From positions 5,716,001-5,780,000 of the forward strand of contig JBBCGH010000001.1 in assembly GCA_037200445.1 (NCBI GenBank): a DNA stretch of 64,000 bases, in the 5' to 3' direction. How positions within the stretch are numbered: position 1 is the stretch's first letter; each line of letters opens with the position of its first letter. Shown one piece after another: positions 45,071 through 52,519 of the stretch. Origin of the DNA: Alphaproteobacteria bacterium (GTDB lineage Bacteria; Pseudomonadota; Alphaproteobacteria; Rhizobiales; Xanthobacteraceae). Position numbers and translations under genes: made by a program. The notes beneath the pieces were generated by a model. It made no database searches. It saw only the letters and a list, made by a program, of their open reading frames with translations, and was not told the DNA's origin.

Positions 45071-45554
45071 TCACCAATTCGGCAGCGATTGCAACCCCCC
45101 CGCCGCGCCGAGCACGACGACCGATTGCTTGTCCTTGTATTCGGGCGCCGCTTTCACCTGATCGCGCGTGAGTTCGAGCGTAACCAATTCGCGCTTCTCG
45201 TCGAGATCAAAGCGCAGCGCGTTCCAGTCCACCGCGATTCTTGCGGCTGCCGACGCCGAGGAACCCGCCGAAATCGATCACCGCGGCCCGCACGCGGCCC
45301 TCGCGATCAACGATGACGTCGACGATCCGGCCCATGTTCTCGTTGGCGTTGCTGCGGACCTCCCGGCCCAGCACGCTTTGCGCCTGGCGTGACCCGAGCA
45401 GGGTCACGGAAGCTGGCTCGGCGGGCTCCTGCTGGATCGAGGCCTGGGCGGGTGGCGGCTTCTTCGCGTCGGACGCTTCGTCCGCCGAGGATACCGCTAT
45501 CAGGCACAGCGCCCCAACGGGGGCCAGCCACAGCCTGTGAAATAACTTGCGCAT
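45071..45554 (-). pseudogene. PRC-barrel domain protein, interrupted by a one-base insertion
   Basis: ATG 45554 starts MRKLFHRLWLAPVGALCLIA, a signal peptide, then a Pro/Ala linker and a PRC-barrel half (SVLGREVRSNANENMGRIVD, VIDFGGFLGVGSRK). At about 45238 an extra base turns AAG-ATC into AAG-AAT-C, and the frame stops at 45207. One frame over, it continues naturally as IAVDWNALRFDLDEKRELVT, then LELTRDQVKAAPEYKDKQSV and ends at 45071. PRC-barrel proteins of this kind are typical stress-inducible envelope proteins of Hyphomicrobiales. True decay and sequencing error cannot be separated here. Confidence 0.85.
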
Positions 45555-45586
45555 GTTCGCCTCGCGTCCCCGGGTCAACAATGGGG

Positions 45587-45612
45587 AACGCGCAAAGTTG
45601 CGCGACGGTTCC
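45587..45612 (-). promoter_or_regulatory. EcfG-type general stress response promoter for the PRC-barrel gene
   Basis: Read on the minus strand, GGAAC (45612-45608) is followed after exactly 17 bp by CGTT (45590-45587), the consensus of EcfG/sigma-EcfG promoters in alphaproteobacteria (GGAAC-N16-17-CGTT). The start of transcription would fall near 45580, about 26 nt before the ATG at 45554. It fits the expected stress regulation of a PRC-barrel gene. Confidence 0.7.
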
Positions 45613-45630
45613 TCACGGATGCGGGTATCG

Positions 45631-47829
45631 TTACGACGACTGGATCACTGCGGCCTGGATCGGTCCGCGGGTGCGCAGCACCGCGAGTGAGACCTCCTCG
45701 CCGTGGCGGCTAACCTTCAGATCGGCCGTGGAACCGCCGACCTGCAGATTGCGCAGGATCACTTCGTCGAGGAATTGCGGCAGGAGCGGATTGCGCAGGA
45801 AAATCTCGTGCGTGGCAGGACGGAACTCGAGCCCGAGCAGGGCCTCGATCAGCGAAAAGACCGTGGCGCTCGCCCAGGCCTGCGGCGCGCAGGCGACCGG
45901 ATAAAGGGTCGGCCCGCGCCGCCGCTCGCGCTGAAAACCGCAGAAGAGCTCCGGCAGCCGCCGCAGGTCCATGTAGGTCGCAGCCTCGAACAGGCCGCGC
46001 GTGATCTGCGCGACCGGACGCTTCAGCCCATAGCGCGCAAGGCCGAGCGCGATCAGCGCGTTGTCATGCGGCCAGATCGAGCCATTGTGATACGACATCG
46101 GATTGTAGCGCGCCTCGCCGCGCGCGACCGTGCGGATGCCCCAACCGGAGAAGAAGCGCGGATTGATGAGGCCGTCCGCGACCAGCGAAGCGCGCTCCGG
46201 CAGCGCGACCCCGGAAAAGAGAACCTGTCCGGCATTCGAGGTGCGCACGCGGCAGGGCCGCTTCTCGCCATCGAGCGCCAGCGCATAGGTCTCGATGTCA
46301 GGGCACCAGAACGCTTCCTCGAAGCGCTCCGCGAGGCGCGCTGCCTCACCGTCGAGCTTGCGCGCGCGCTCGGTGTCTCCGAGCCGCGCAGCGCAGCGCG
46401 CCGCGAGTTGCTTGGCGGCGAACACGTAGCCCTGTACTTCGGCAAGCGCGATCGGGCCGGTCGCCATGCGGCCGTCGGCATGAAAGATCGCGTCATGCGA
46501 ATCCTTCCAGCCTTGATTGGCCAATCCCTTGTCGGTCTGGCGGAAGTATTCGACGAAGCCATCCTGGTCGCGATCGCCTGCCCCATCGATCCAGCCCAGC
46601 GCCGCCTCGATCGCGGGCCATAGTTCACGCAGCGTCTCTTCGTCGTCGGTCCGCTCCACATAAAGGCCCGCCAGCAGCACGAACAGCGGCGTCGAATCGA
46701 CGCTGCCGTAATAGAGGCCGAACGGCACTTCGCCGAGCGCGGCCATCTCGCCAGAACGCATCTCATGCAGGATCTTGCCCGGCTCGGCGTCGGAGACCGG
46801 ATCGGTCGTTTTGGCCTGGTATGCCGCGAGCCGGCGCAGCACGCCGCGCGCCATGCCGGGATTGCACCACAGCATCTGCAGCGCCGTGATGATCCCGTCG
46901 CGGCCGAACGTCGTCGAGTACCAGGGAATGCCCGCATAGGGGTAACCGCCCTGCGGCGTCTCGGTCACCAGCATCGCGAGGTCGGCGGCCGATCGGCAGA
47001 GAATTTCGTTGAACAGCTCGCTTGAGGTCTCGACCGTCGCGATGCCGCGCGTTTCAGCGCGCAATTCGCGATGGGCCGCGAGCAGCCCTCGCAGGAACGG
47101 CGCCGGCCTGTGGGCGTGCGGCGCGTTGCAGGTCACCGCCAGGAAGATCGGCTTCGACTCGCCGGGCGCGAGCACGAGGCGATAGGAGGCCCGGCTAACG
47201 GCGATTTCGCTCGGCGCAGGATCGAAGGTGAGCAGCGTGCGCCGCGTCACATTGTCGAGGCCGAGATACGACAGCAGCGCCTGATCGGGCCCGAGCACGC
47301 TGCGCGAGACCGTACCCCGGCGGGCGCGCTCAAACCCGCGCACCTCGAACAGGTCGGCAAAATCGCTGTCGAATTGCAGCGCGATCTGCAACGCGATGGG
47401 CCGGTCTCCGTGGTTGCGTACGGCGAGCCGCTGATAGGCCGTACCGTTCCAAAGGAACATCGTGCGCGCGATGTGCAGAAGGTCCTTTTCCAGCACGATA
47501 TGCGCGCCGTCATAGTAGTCCGGATTGGTGAGATCGACTGCGAGCAGCGTGTTGTCGTCGCGCGCGTTCGAGCCGAGCAGCAGCGGCTGCGATCCATTCA
47601 GGCTCAGTTCGAGATGGGAGAGGAAGCGCGTGTCCGCGTGGTAGAGGCCGTCGGTCCCACCCGCCGTCGCGCCGATATCGCCGAAATTGTCGGTGACGAT
47701 GAAAGTGTCACCATGCTTCAGCGCCCGGCGGGGGCGCGAGGCCGGCGCGGTCGCGAGAACCTGAAAGGCCGATTCTGCCGGGGCTTCGGGTTCGTCGACC
47801 TTGATCTGCGTCGCAGGCTGAGCGGACAT
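45631..47829 (-). CDS. Amylo-alpha-1,6-glucosidase/glycogen debranching-type enzyme
   Basis: This 732-residue protein has an N-terminal beta-sandwich domain (about residues 35-240, GDIGATAGGTDGLYHADTRF) and an (alpha/alpha)6 barrel with GIPWYSTTFGRDGIITALQM, GWKDSHDAIFHADG and a late YHNGSIWPHDNALIALGL. The acidic residues GRDG and WKDSHD are at typical catalytic positions of GH133-like enzymes. It would trim alpha-1,6 glucosyl branches or a related alpha-glucan. It belongs with the GT4 and PRC-barrel genes as a probable stress/glucan cluster. A near-miss EcfG site (GGAAC, N17, CGAA) lies on the minus strand near 48011. Confidence 0.9.
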   Translation of the reverse strand: MSAQPATQIKVDEPEAPAESAFQVLATAPASRPRRALKHGDTFIVTDNFGDIGATAGGTDGLYHADTRFLSHLELSLNGSQPLLLGSNARDDNTLLAVDLTNPDYYDGAHIVLEKDLLHIARTMFLWNGTAYQRLAVRNHGDRPIALQIALQFDSDFADLFEVRGFERARRGTVSRSVLGPDQALLSYLGLDNVTRRTLLTFDPAPSEIAVSRASYRLVLAPGESKPIFLAVTCNAPHAHRPAPFLRGLLAAHRELRAETRGIATVETSSELFNEILCRSAADLAMLVTETPQGGYPYAGIPWYSTTFGRDGIITALQMLWCNPGMARGVLRRLAAYQAKTTDPVSDAEPGKILHEMRSGEMAALGEVPFGLYYGSVDSTPLFVLLAGLYVERTDDEETLRELWPAIEAALGWIDGAGDRDQDGFVEYFRQTDKGLANQGWKDSHDAIFHADGRMATGPIALAEVQGYVFAAKQLAARCAARLGDTERARKLDGEAARLAERFEEAFWCPDIETYALALDGEKRPCRVRTSNAGQVLFSGVALPERASLVADGLINPRFFSGWGIRTVARGEARYNPMSYHNGSIWPHDNALIALGLARYGLKRPVAQITRGLFEAATYMDLRRLPELFCGFQRERRRGPTLYPVACAPQAWASATVFSLIEALLGLEFRPATHEIFLRNPLLPQFLDEVILRNLQVGGSTADLKVSRHGEEVSLAVLRTRGPIQAAVIQSS

Positions 47830-48044
47830 GGCAAAACCTTAAGCATGGCGGCCGCAGCGCACTCGCGACAGAAAGCCATACATGTGGACGAATTGGCCAA
47901 CGCGGCAACGCGTGACGGGTTGGCGCGCGAGCCCTAGCACCAAACTTGGCGATTATGTGAGTCGACGCAATGGCGCATCCGAAATTTCGCGTATTCGTGA
48001 CCGCGAGTTCCATTTCACGGCTGCGGCGGTCGTTATGGTGCGTT

Positions 48045-48064
48045 CCTCCCTTGTGAGAGAGGGC
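48045..48064. repeat. Decayed single arm of the 129-bp repeat
   Basis: CCTCCCTTGTGAGAGAGGGC resembles the terminal hairpin arm of the elements at 28145 and 56748 with several changes. It lies in the 351-bp non-coding stretch 47830-48180, which otherwise holds only the next repeat. Confidence 0.5.
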
Positions 48065-48075
48065 CATGGGGCAGT

Positions 48076-48185
48076 CGTAGGGCGCAATAAGTGGAGCGCA
48101 GCGAGCGCATTGCGCTGTCGAACTTGGCAGGTGCATGACCGCTGACAAGGAATGGCGCAATGCGCTTCGCTTATTGCGCCCTACG
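48076..48185. repeat. 110-bp inverted-repeat element with GTAGGGCGCAATAAG ends
   Basis: The left arm starts CGTAGGGCGCAATAAG (48076) and the right arm ends with its inverse CTTATTGCGCCCTACG (with a CG between) at 48185; inside, GCGCATTGCGC/GCGCAATGCGC extends the pairing. The CTA of the right arm (48181-48183) is the TAG stop codon of the minus-strand NHL-repeat gene. No coding capacity is present; this is a REP/MITE-like element. Confidence 0.8.
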
Positions 48186-49146
48186 CCGTCACCCGCTCCA
48201 GTTTCTGCAGGCAGCGCACGACTTTCGGCATCGGCGTGTCCGGGAAGCTGGTCTTCCAGTTGGTCACGCCGACCTCACCCAGATAGATGTCGCCCTTCGA
48301 ATCGAGCGCGATGCCGTGCGGCGCGAGGAATTTGCCGGTTTCGAGCCCGGGCCCGTTCTCCCCGCCGAGGCGCCCAATCTTCTTGCCCTGCGAATCCACA
48401 ATCGTGAGACGCGGCCCGATGTTCCGGTACTGCCGGTTCACCGGCATGCCGGAGCCGAGCTCGCCGATGATGAAATTCGGTTTCTTGCCGCCGCAGCAGC
48501 ACAGCGCACAGGGCCGGTGCAGGTTGTTCCACTGCGTCTCGTACTTGCCGTTGCCGTCGAACACCTGCACGCGATGGTTCTCGCGGTCCGCCACGTAAAC
48601 CCAGCCGTCCACGTCGGTGACGATATTGTGCACCAGGTTGAACTGGCCCTCGTCGGTGCCGGGTTCGCCCCAGGTCTTGATCAACTTTCCGTCCGGCGTG
48701 AACTTGTGCACGCAAGCATTGCCGTAGCCGTCCGACACATAGATGTCGCCCCGCGGCGAGAGCGCCGTGTGGGTGCAGCGGTTGAACGGCTCGTTGCTCA
48801 TGAACACGGCCGGTTTTTCGGGAATGCCGATGGTGAGCAACACCTTGCCGTCCGGCGTGCACTTGCGCACGGTGTGATCGCCGTCGTCGGTGCAGTAGAG
48901 GTTGTCATCGGAATCGATATGCAGGCCGTGCGCGCGGCGGAACAGCCCCTCGCCCCAGCTCTTGATGAACGAGCCGTCGCGATTGAACACCACCATCGGG
49001 TGCTCTCCGCGATTGAACACGTAGATGCGGTCCTTGGAGTCGACGCCCACTGCCGCAACGTCGGTCAGATTCCAGCCGTCGGGCAGCTTCGCCCAGTTTT
49101 CGACCACGCGATAGCGATGTTCGCCCGTGCCCAGTATGACCGACAT
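48181..49146 (-). CDS. NHL-repeat beta-propeller protein (peptidyl-amidating-lyase-like)
   Basis: This 321-residue protein is made of repeated NHL blades, for example DVAAVGVDSKDRIYVFNRGE, LHIDSDDNLYCTDDGDHTV, LSPRGDIYVSDGYGNACVHK and IVTDVDGWVYVADRENHRV. There is no signal peptide. Such six-bladed propellers resemble peptidyl-alpha-hydroxyglycine alpha-amidating lyases and bind or hydrolyse small ligands; the role here is unknown. A CCCGG-free Cys cluster (CALCCCGG) is odd for a propeller. ATG 49146 has GGAGGACGAGGA just upstream. The stop TAG is formed by the flanking repeat element. Confidence 0.85.
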   Translation of the reverse strand: MSVILGTGEHRYRVVENWAKLPDGWNLTDVAAVGVDSKDRIYVFNRGEHPMVVFNRDGSFIKSWGEGLFRRAHGLHIDSDDNLYCTDDGDHTVRKCTPDGKVLLTIGIPEKPAVFMSNEPFNRCTHTALSPRGDIYVSDGYGNACVHKFTPDGKLIKTWGEPGTDEGQFNLVHNIVTDVDGWVYVADRENHRVQVFDGNGKYETQWNNLHRPCALCCCGGKKPNFIIGELGSGMPVNRQYRNIGPRLTIVDSQGKKIGRLGGENGPGLETGKFLAPHGIALDSKGDIYLGEVGVTNWKTSFPDTPMPKVVRCLQKLERVTA

Positions 49147-49296
49147 TCCTCGTCCTCCCGATATTTCGGCGGATTGTCGCAAACGCCGCCGGAAAGCACG
49201 AGAGGCCCCGTGCATGGCGGCCCCGCACGCGCGCATAGCGCGTGCGTTGATTCACGCCGCGGCCTGCGCGAACCTCACCGCAAACAGGGGGGAAGC

Positions 49297-50100
49297 ATGC
49301 GGGGCAATCCGGTTCGCGCCAAGCTGCGCAAAGGCGGCACGGCCTTCGGCCACATGGCGTTCGAGTTCTTCACGCCGGGGCTGTGCCAGATCATGGCGAA
49401 TGCCGGCGCTGAGTTCTGCATCTTCGACACCGAGCATTCCGGCGGCGGCATCGAGACGCTCAAAGCACAGGCCGCATTTGCACGCGGCACCGGCCTCGTA
49501 CCGATGGCGCGCGTGCCGGGCTCGCACTACCACCTCATCGCACCGATGCTCGATGTCGGCATGATGGGCATCATGGTGCCGATGGTCGAAACCGCCGAGC
49601 AGGCCGCCGACATCGCGAAATGGTGCCGCTATCGGCCACAGGGCACGCGCGGGCTCGCGTTCGGCATGGCGCATGACGACTACAAGGGCGGCGATCACAT
49701 CAAGGCCATGAAGGAGGCGAACGAGCGCACGCTGGTCATCGCGCTGATCGAGACGGCCGTGGGGCTCGAGAACGTCGAGGCCATCATGGCGACGCCCGGC
49801 ATCGATGTCGGATGGATCGGGCACTTCGATTTGACCAACGCGCTCGGCATCGACGGGCAGTTCGACCACCCGCGCTACAAGGCCGCCGCGAATGCACTCG
49901 TGCGCGCCTGCGAGCGCAACAAGAAGGCCGCGGGCTTCCTCTGCGGCGACGTGAAGACCGGCAAGCAGTATCTCGACTGGGGCTTTCGCACGCTCGCTTA
50001 CGGCGTCGACAGCGTCGTCTATCAGGGTGCGCTCAAGGCCGGCATCGACGGTTTGCGCGAACGTAGGGTGGGCAAAGGCGCGGCCGCGAGACCGCGATAG
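49297..50100 (+). CDS. HpcH/HpaI aldolase family protein
   Basis: This 267-residue TIM-barrel aldolase of class II pyruvate-dependent type has FCIFDTEHSGGGIE (the family DxEH), PMARVPGSHYHLI, a metal-binding Glu in LIETAVGLENVEAI and GWIGHFDLTNALG. It would cleave or condense 2-keto-3-deoxy or 4-hydroxy-2-oxo acids. GGGGGGAAG precedes ATG 49297. The last 12 or so codons (from about 50062, RRVGKGAAARPR) are read from an inserted repeat element, so the native C-terminus was probably different. It is divergent from the NHL-repeat gene. Confidence 0.87.
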   Translation: MRGNPVRAKLRKGGTAFGHMAFEFFTPGLCQIMANAGAEFCIFDTEHSGGGIETLKAQAAFARGTGLVPMARVPGSHYHLIAPMLDVGMMGIMVPMVETAEQAADIAKWCRYRPQGTRGLAFGMAHDDYKGGDHIKAMKEANERTLVIALIETAVGLENVEAIMATPGIDVGWIGHFDLTNALGIDGQFDHPRYKAAANALVRACERNKKAAGFLCGDVKTGKQYLDWGFRTLAYGVDSVVYQGALKAGIDGLRERRVGKGAAARPR

Positions 50101-50211
50101 GGTGCCGGACCGCATCCGCGCCGTGCCCACCGAACGCCACGCATGGGCAAAGGCGCTCAGTTCTCGCACAAATTGCGATCGAATCTTCTTGGCGCCTTTG
50201 CCCACCCTACG
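50062..50211. repeat. 150-bp inverted-repeat element with CGTAGGGTGGGCAAAGGCGC ends
   Basis: The left arm CGTAGGGTGGGCAAAGGCGC (50062-50081) has an exact inverse at 50192-50211. A further internal copy of the arm core, TGGGCAAAGGCGC, lies near 50143. The left 39 bp are translated as the C-terminus of the HpcH-type aldolase, with its TAG at 50098-50100. Such elements are common between genes in this bacterial group. Confidence 0.85.
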
Positions 50212-50254
50212 GGACATCCCTAATATCCAAGCCAACAAACATCGGGAGGAGACT

Positions 50255-51046
50255 ATGGCAATCCGGTTTTTCGCGGCGGTTTGCGCCGCCTTGCTCGGTT
50301 GCGCGATCGGCGCGTCGGCGGCGAACGCACAGACGCTCGACCGCATCCTGAAGGACAAGAAAATCCGCATCACCGCGGAAGTGACCTCGCCGCCCTTCGG
50401 CATCCTCGACAAGGACAACAAGCCGACTGGTTCCGAGATCGAGACCGCTCGCCAGCTTGCCAAGGACCTCGGCGTCGAGCTCGAACTCGTACAGGTCACG
50501 GGCCCGCAGCGCATCCCGGCGCTGCTGTCGGACCGCGCCGATCTGGCGATTTCCTCACTCTCCATCACCACCGAGCGTGCGAAATCCGTGTGGTTCTCGA
50601 GCCCGCATGGCGCGCTATCGATCGTGATCGGCGCCGGAAAGAACGTGAACATCAAGAGCGCCGCCGACCTTGCCGGCAAGAAGATCGGCATGACGCGCGC
50701 GACGCTGGAAGAACAGGTGGTGCCGAAGGTCGCTCCGCCCGGCACCAATATCGTGTTCTTCGACGAGCACGCGGCGACCCAGCAGGCGCTCTTGTCCGGT
50801 CAGGTCGACGCGATCGGCGGCGCCGCGTTCCTGATCAACGAGCTCGCCAAGCGCAATCCCGACAAGGGCATCGAGGCGAAATTCACCGTGACGACGGCGT
50901 TCTACGGCATCGCCGTGAAGCCCGGCAATTTCGATCTGCTGCAATGGGTCAACACCTGGGTGTTCGTGAACAAGCAGAACGGGGTGCTAGCGAAAATCTA
51001 CAAGGAGCACACCGGCGTCGAGCTGGTGGATTTGCCGCCGCTCTGA
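50255..51046 (+). CDS. Polar amino acid-type ABC transporter substrate-binding protein
   Basis: This 263-residue family 3 periplasmic protein has a signal peptide MAIRFFAAVCAALLGCAIGA and a mature start QTLDRILKDKKIRITAEVTS, followed by PPFGILDKDNKPTGSEIETA. The family motif SSLSITTERAKSVWFSSP and LAGKKIGMTRATLEEQVVP are visible. GGGAGGA precedes the ATG. Two permease genes follow directly, but no ATPase gene is found nearby. Confidence 0.92.
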   Translation: MAIRFFAAVCAALLGCAIGASAANAQTLDRILKDKKIRITAEVTSPPFGILDKDNKPTGSEIETARQLAKDLGVELELVQVTGPQRIPALLSDRADLAISSLSITTERAKSVWFSSPHGALSIVIGAGKNVNIKSAADLAGKKIGMTRATLEEQVVPKVAPPGTNIVFFDEHAATQQALLSGQVDAIGGAAFLINELAKRNPDKGIEAKFTVTTAFYGIAVKPGNFDLLQWVNTWVFVNKQNGVLAKIYKEHTGVELVDLPPL

Positions 51047-51049
51047 CGC

Positions 51050-51721
51050 GTGACCTACACCTTCCAGTTCGGCATCGTCTTCGACCGCTTTCCGCAGCTT
51101 GTCGAAGGCGCGCTGCTCACCATCCGGCTCGCCGCACTCGCGATGGTGTTCGGCCTGATTGTTGCGGTGATCTGCGCCTATCTGCGCACGTCCGGGCCGA
51201 AGCCGGTGCGCGTACTGGTCGGCGCGTATGTCGAGGCGATCCGCAACACGCCGTTCCTGGTGCAGCTCTACATCATTTTCTTTTCGCTACCGGCGATCGG
51301 CATCCGCTTCGAGGCGAACACCGCGGCGCTGGTCGCGATGATCGTGAACCTCGGCGCCTACGCGACCGAGATCGTGCGCGCCGGCGTGCAGTCGGTGCCG
51401 CCCGGACAGATCGAGGTCGGCCTCGCGCTCGGCCTGAAGCGCCTGCAGATCTATCGCTTCATCGTTCTCTTCCCCGCCATCAAGGCGGTGTTCCCGGCGC
51501 TGGCGAGCCAGTTCATCCTGCTCCTTCTCGGTTCGTCGGTCGTCTCGGCGATTTCGGCGAACGAGCTCACCGCCATCGCCAATACGCTGCAATCGACCAC
51601 CTTCCGGGCCTTCGAGGTCTACATCGTGGTCACGCTGATGTACCTCGCGATTGCGGTCGCGTTCCGCGCGCTGTTCGCGGGCATCTACTGGTTCGTTTTT
51701 GTCCGGGGCCGAGGCGCATGA
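51050..51721 (+). CDS. Polar amino acid-type ABC permease 1
   Basis: This 223-residue HisMQ-type permease has a GTG start (51050) 4 bp after the SBP stop. It has AIRNTPFLVQLYIIFFSLPA and the coupling segment ALGLKRLQIYRFIVLFPAIK. The stop TGA (51719-51721) lies within a palindromic repeat element (51714-51786), giving the ending GRGA. Confidence 0.91.
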   Translation: MTYTFQFGIVFDRFPQLVEGALLTIRLAALAMVFGLIVAVICAYLRTSGPKPVRVLVGAYVEAIRNTPFLVQLYIIFFSLPAIGIRFEANTAALVAMIVNLGAYATEIVRAGVQSVPPGQIEVGLALGLKRLQIYRFIVLFPAIKAVFPALASQFILLLLGSSVVSAISANELTAIANTLQSTTFRAFEVYIVVTLMYLAIAVAFRALFAGIYWFVFVRGRGA

Positions 51722-51786
51722 TCCCGAAAAGCATGTCCTCGACCCCGATCGGGGATGGGCACCGGTTTTCGGACAAGATCATGCGC
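51714..51786. repeat. Palindromic ATGATCCCGAAAAG element, copy 1
   Basis: The arms GCGCATGATC (51714-51723) and GATCATGCGC (51777-51786) are exact inverses; inside, CCGAAAAG faces CCGGTTTTCGG. This 73-bp version carries extra central sequence relative to copy 2 at 52456-52505. It separates the two permease genes and contains the stop of the first. Elements of this kind are widespread in Hyphomicrobiales. Confidence 0.85.
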
Positions 51787-51797
51787 AGGGAAGAGTG

Positions 51798-52463
51798 ATG
51801 CGCCAGTTCTCGTTCAACGACTTCCTGTTCATCCTCGCGGCAACACGCTGGACCGTCGCGCTGTCGCTGCTCGCCTTCGTGCTCGGCGGGCTGCTCGGCG
51901 GCGTGATTGCGATCCTGCGCATTTCGCGCTTCGCGCCGGTGCGGCTCGCGGCGGCCGGCTACGTACAGCTCTTCCAGGGCACGCCGCTGTTGATGCAGCT
52001 CTTTCTCACCTACTACGGGCTCAGCCTGTTCGGCCTGCGGCTCGATGCGTGGACCGCCGTCACCATCGCGTACACGGTCTATGCGGCGGCGTTTCTCGGC
52101 GACATCTGGCGCGGCTGTATCCAGGCGATCCCGAAGGAGCAGTGGGAGGGTTCGCGCGCGCTCGCGCTCGGCTATCTGCATCAGCTTTTCCTCGTCATCA
52201 TGCCGCAGGCTGTGCGCATCGCGATCCCGCCGACAGTCGGTTTCCTGGTGCAGCTCGTGAAGGCGACCGCGGTCGCGTCGATCATCGGCTTCGTCGAGCT
52301 GACGCGCGCCGGACAACTGATGACCAACGCGACGTTCCAGCCGATGACCGTCTATCCGATCGTCGCAGGACTTTATTTCGCGCTGTGCTGGCCGCTCTCG
52401 ATCTGGGCGCAGCATCTGGAGAAACGCTTGCGCGTCGAGAACGCGATTGGGAGACGCGCATGA
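51798..52463 (+). CDS. Polar amino acid-type ABC permease 2
   Basis: This 221-residue HisMQ-type permease starts MRQFSFNDFLFILAATRWTV. It has LFQGTPLLMQLFLTYYGLSL and the coupling segment SRALALGYLHQLFLVIMPQA. ATG 51798 is preferred to in-frame codons inside the previous gene and repeat. The stop TGA (52461-52463) lies in repeat copy 2, giving the ending GRRA. With the first permease it forms the channel; the ATPase must come from elsewhere. Confidence 0.92.
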   Translation: MRQFSFNDFLFILAATRWTVALSLLAFVLGGLLGGVIAILRISRFAPVRLAAAGYVQLFQGTPLLMQLFLTYYGLSLFGLRLDAWTAVTIAYTVYAAAFLGDIWRGCIQAIPKEQWEGSRALALGYLHQLFLVIMPQAVRIAIPPTVGFLVQLVKATAVASIIGFVELTRAGQLMTNATFQPMTVYPIVAGLYFALCWPLSIWAQHLEKRLRVENAIGRRA

Positions 52464-52505
52464 TCCCGAAAAGTGGGTACCGGTTTTCGGAATTAGATCA
52501 TGCGC
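52456..52505. repeat. Palindromic ATGATCCCGAAAAG element, copy 2
   Basis: This 50-bp element has arms GCGCATGATC (52456-52465) and GATCATGCGC (52496-52505), with CCGAAAAGTGGGTACC and CCGGTTTTCGG inside. It carries the stop codon of permease 2 and lies 14 bp before the start of the dehydrogenase gene. Its position relative to the preceding stop is identical to copy 1. Confidence 0.88.
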
Positions 52506-52519
52506 CAAAGGAGAACCAA

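Noticed and set aside
43439-45171. Long plus-strand reading beyond the glycosyltransferase frameshift
   Set aside because: The plus frame through 43757-45171 is the antisense of the MFS gene and is rich in Arg/Asp/Gln without any domain.
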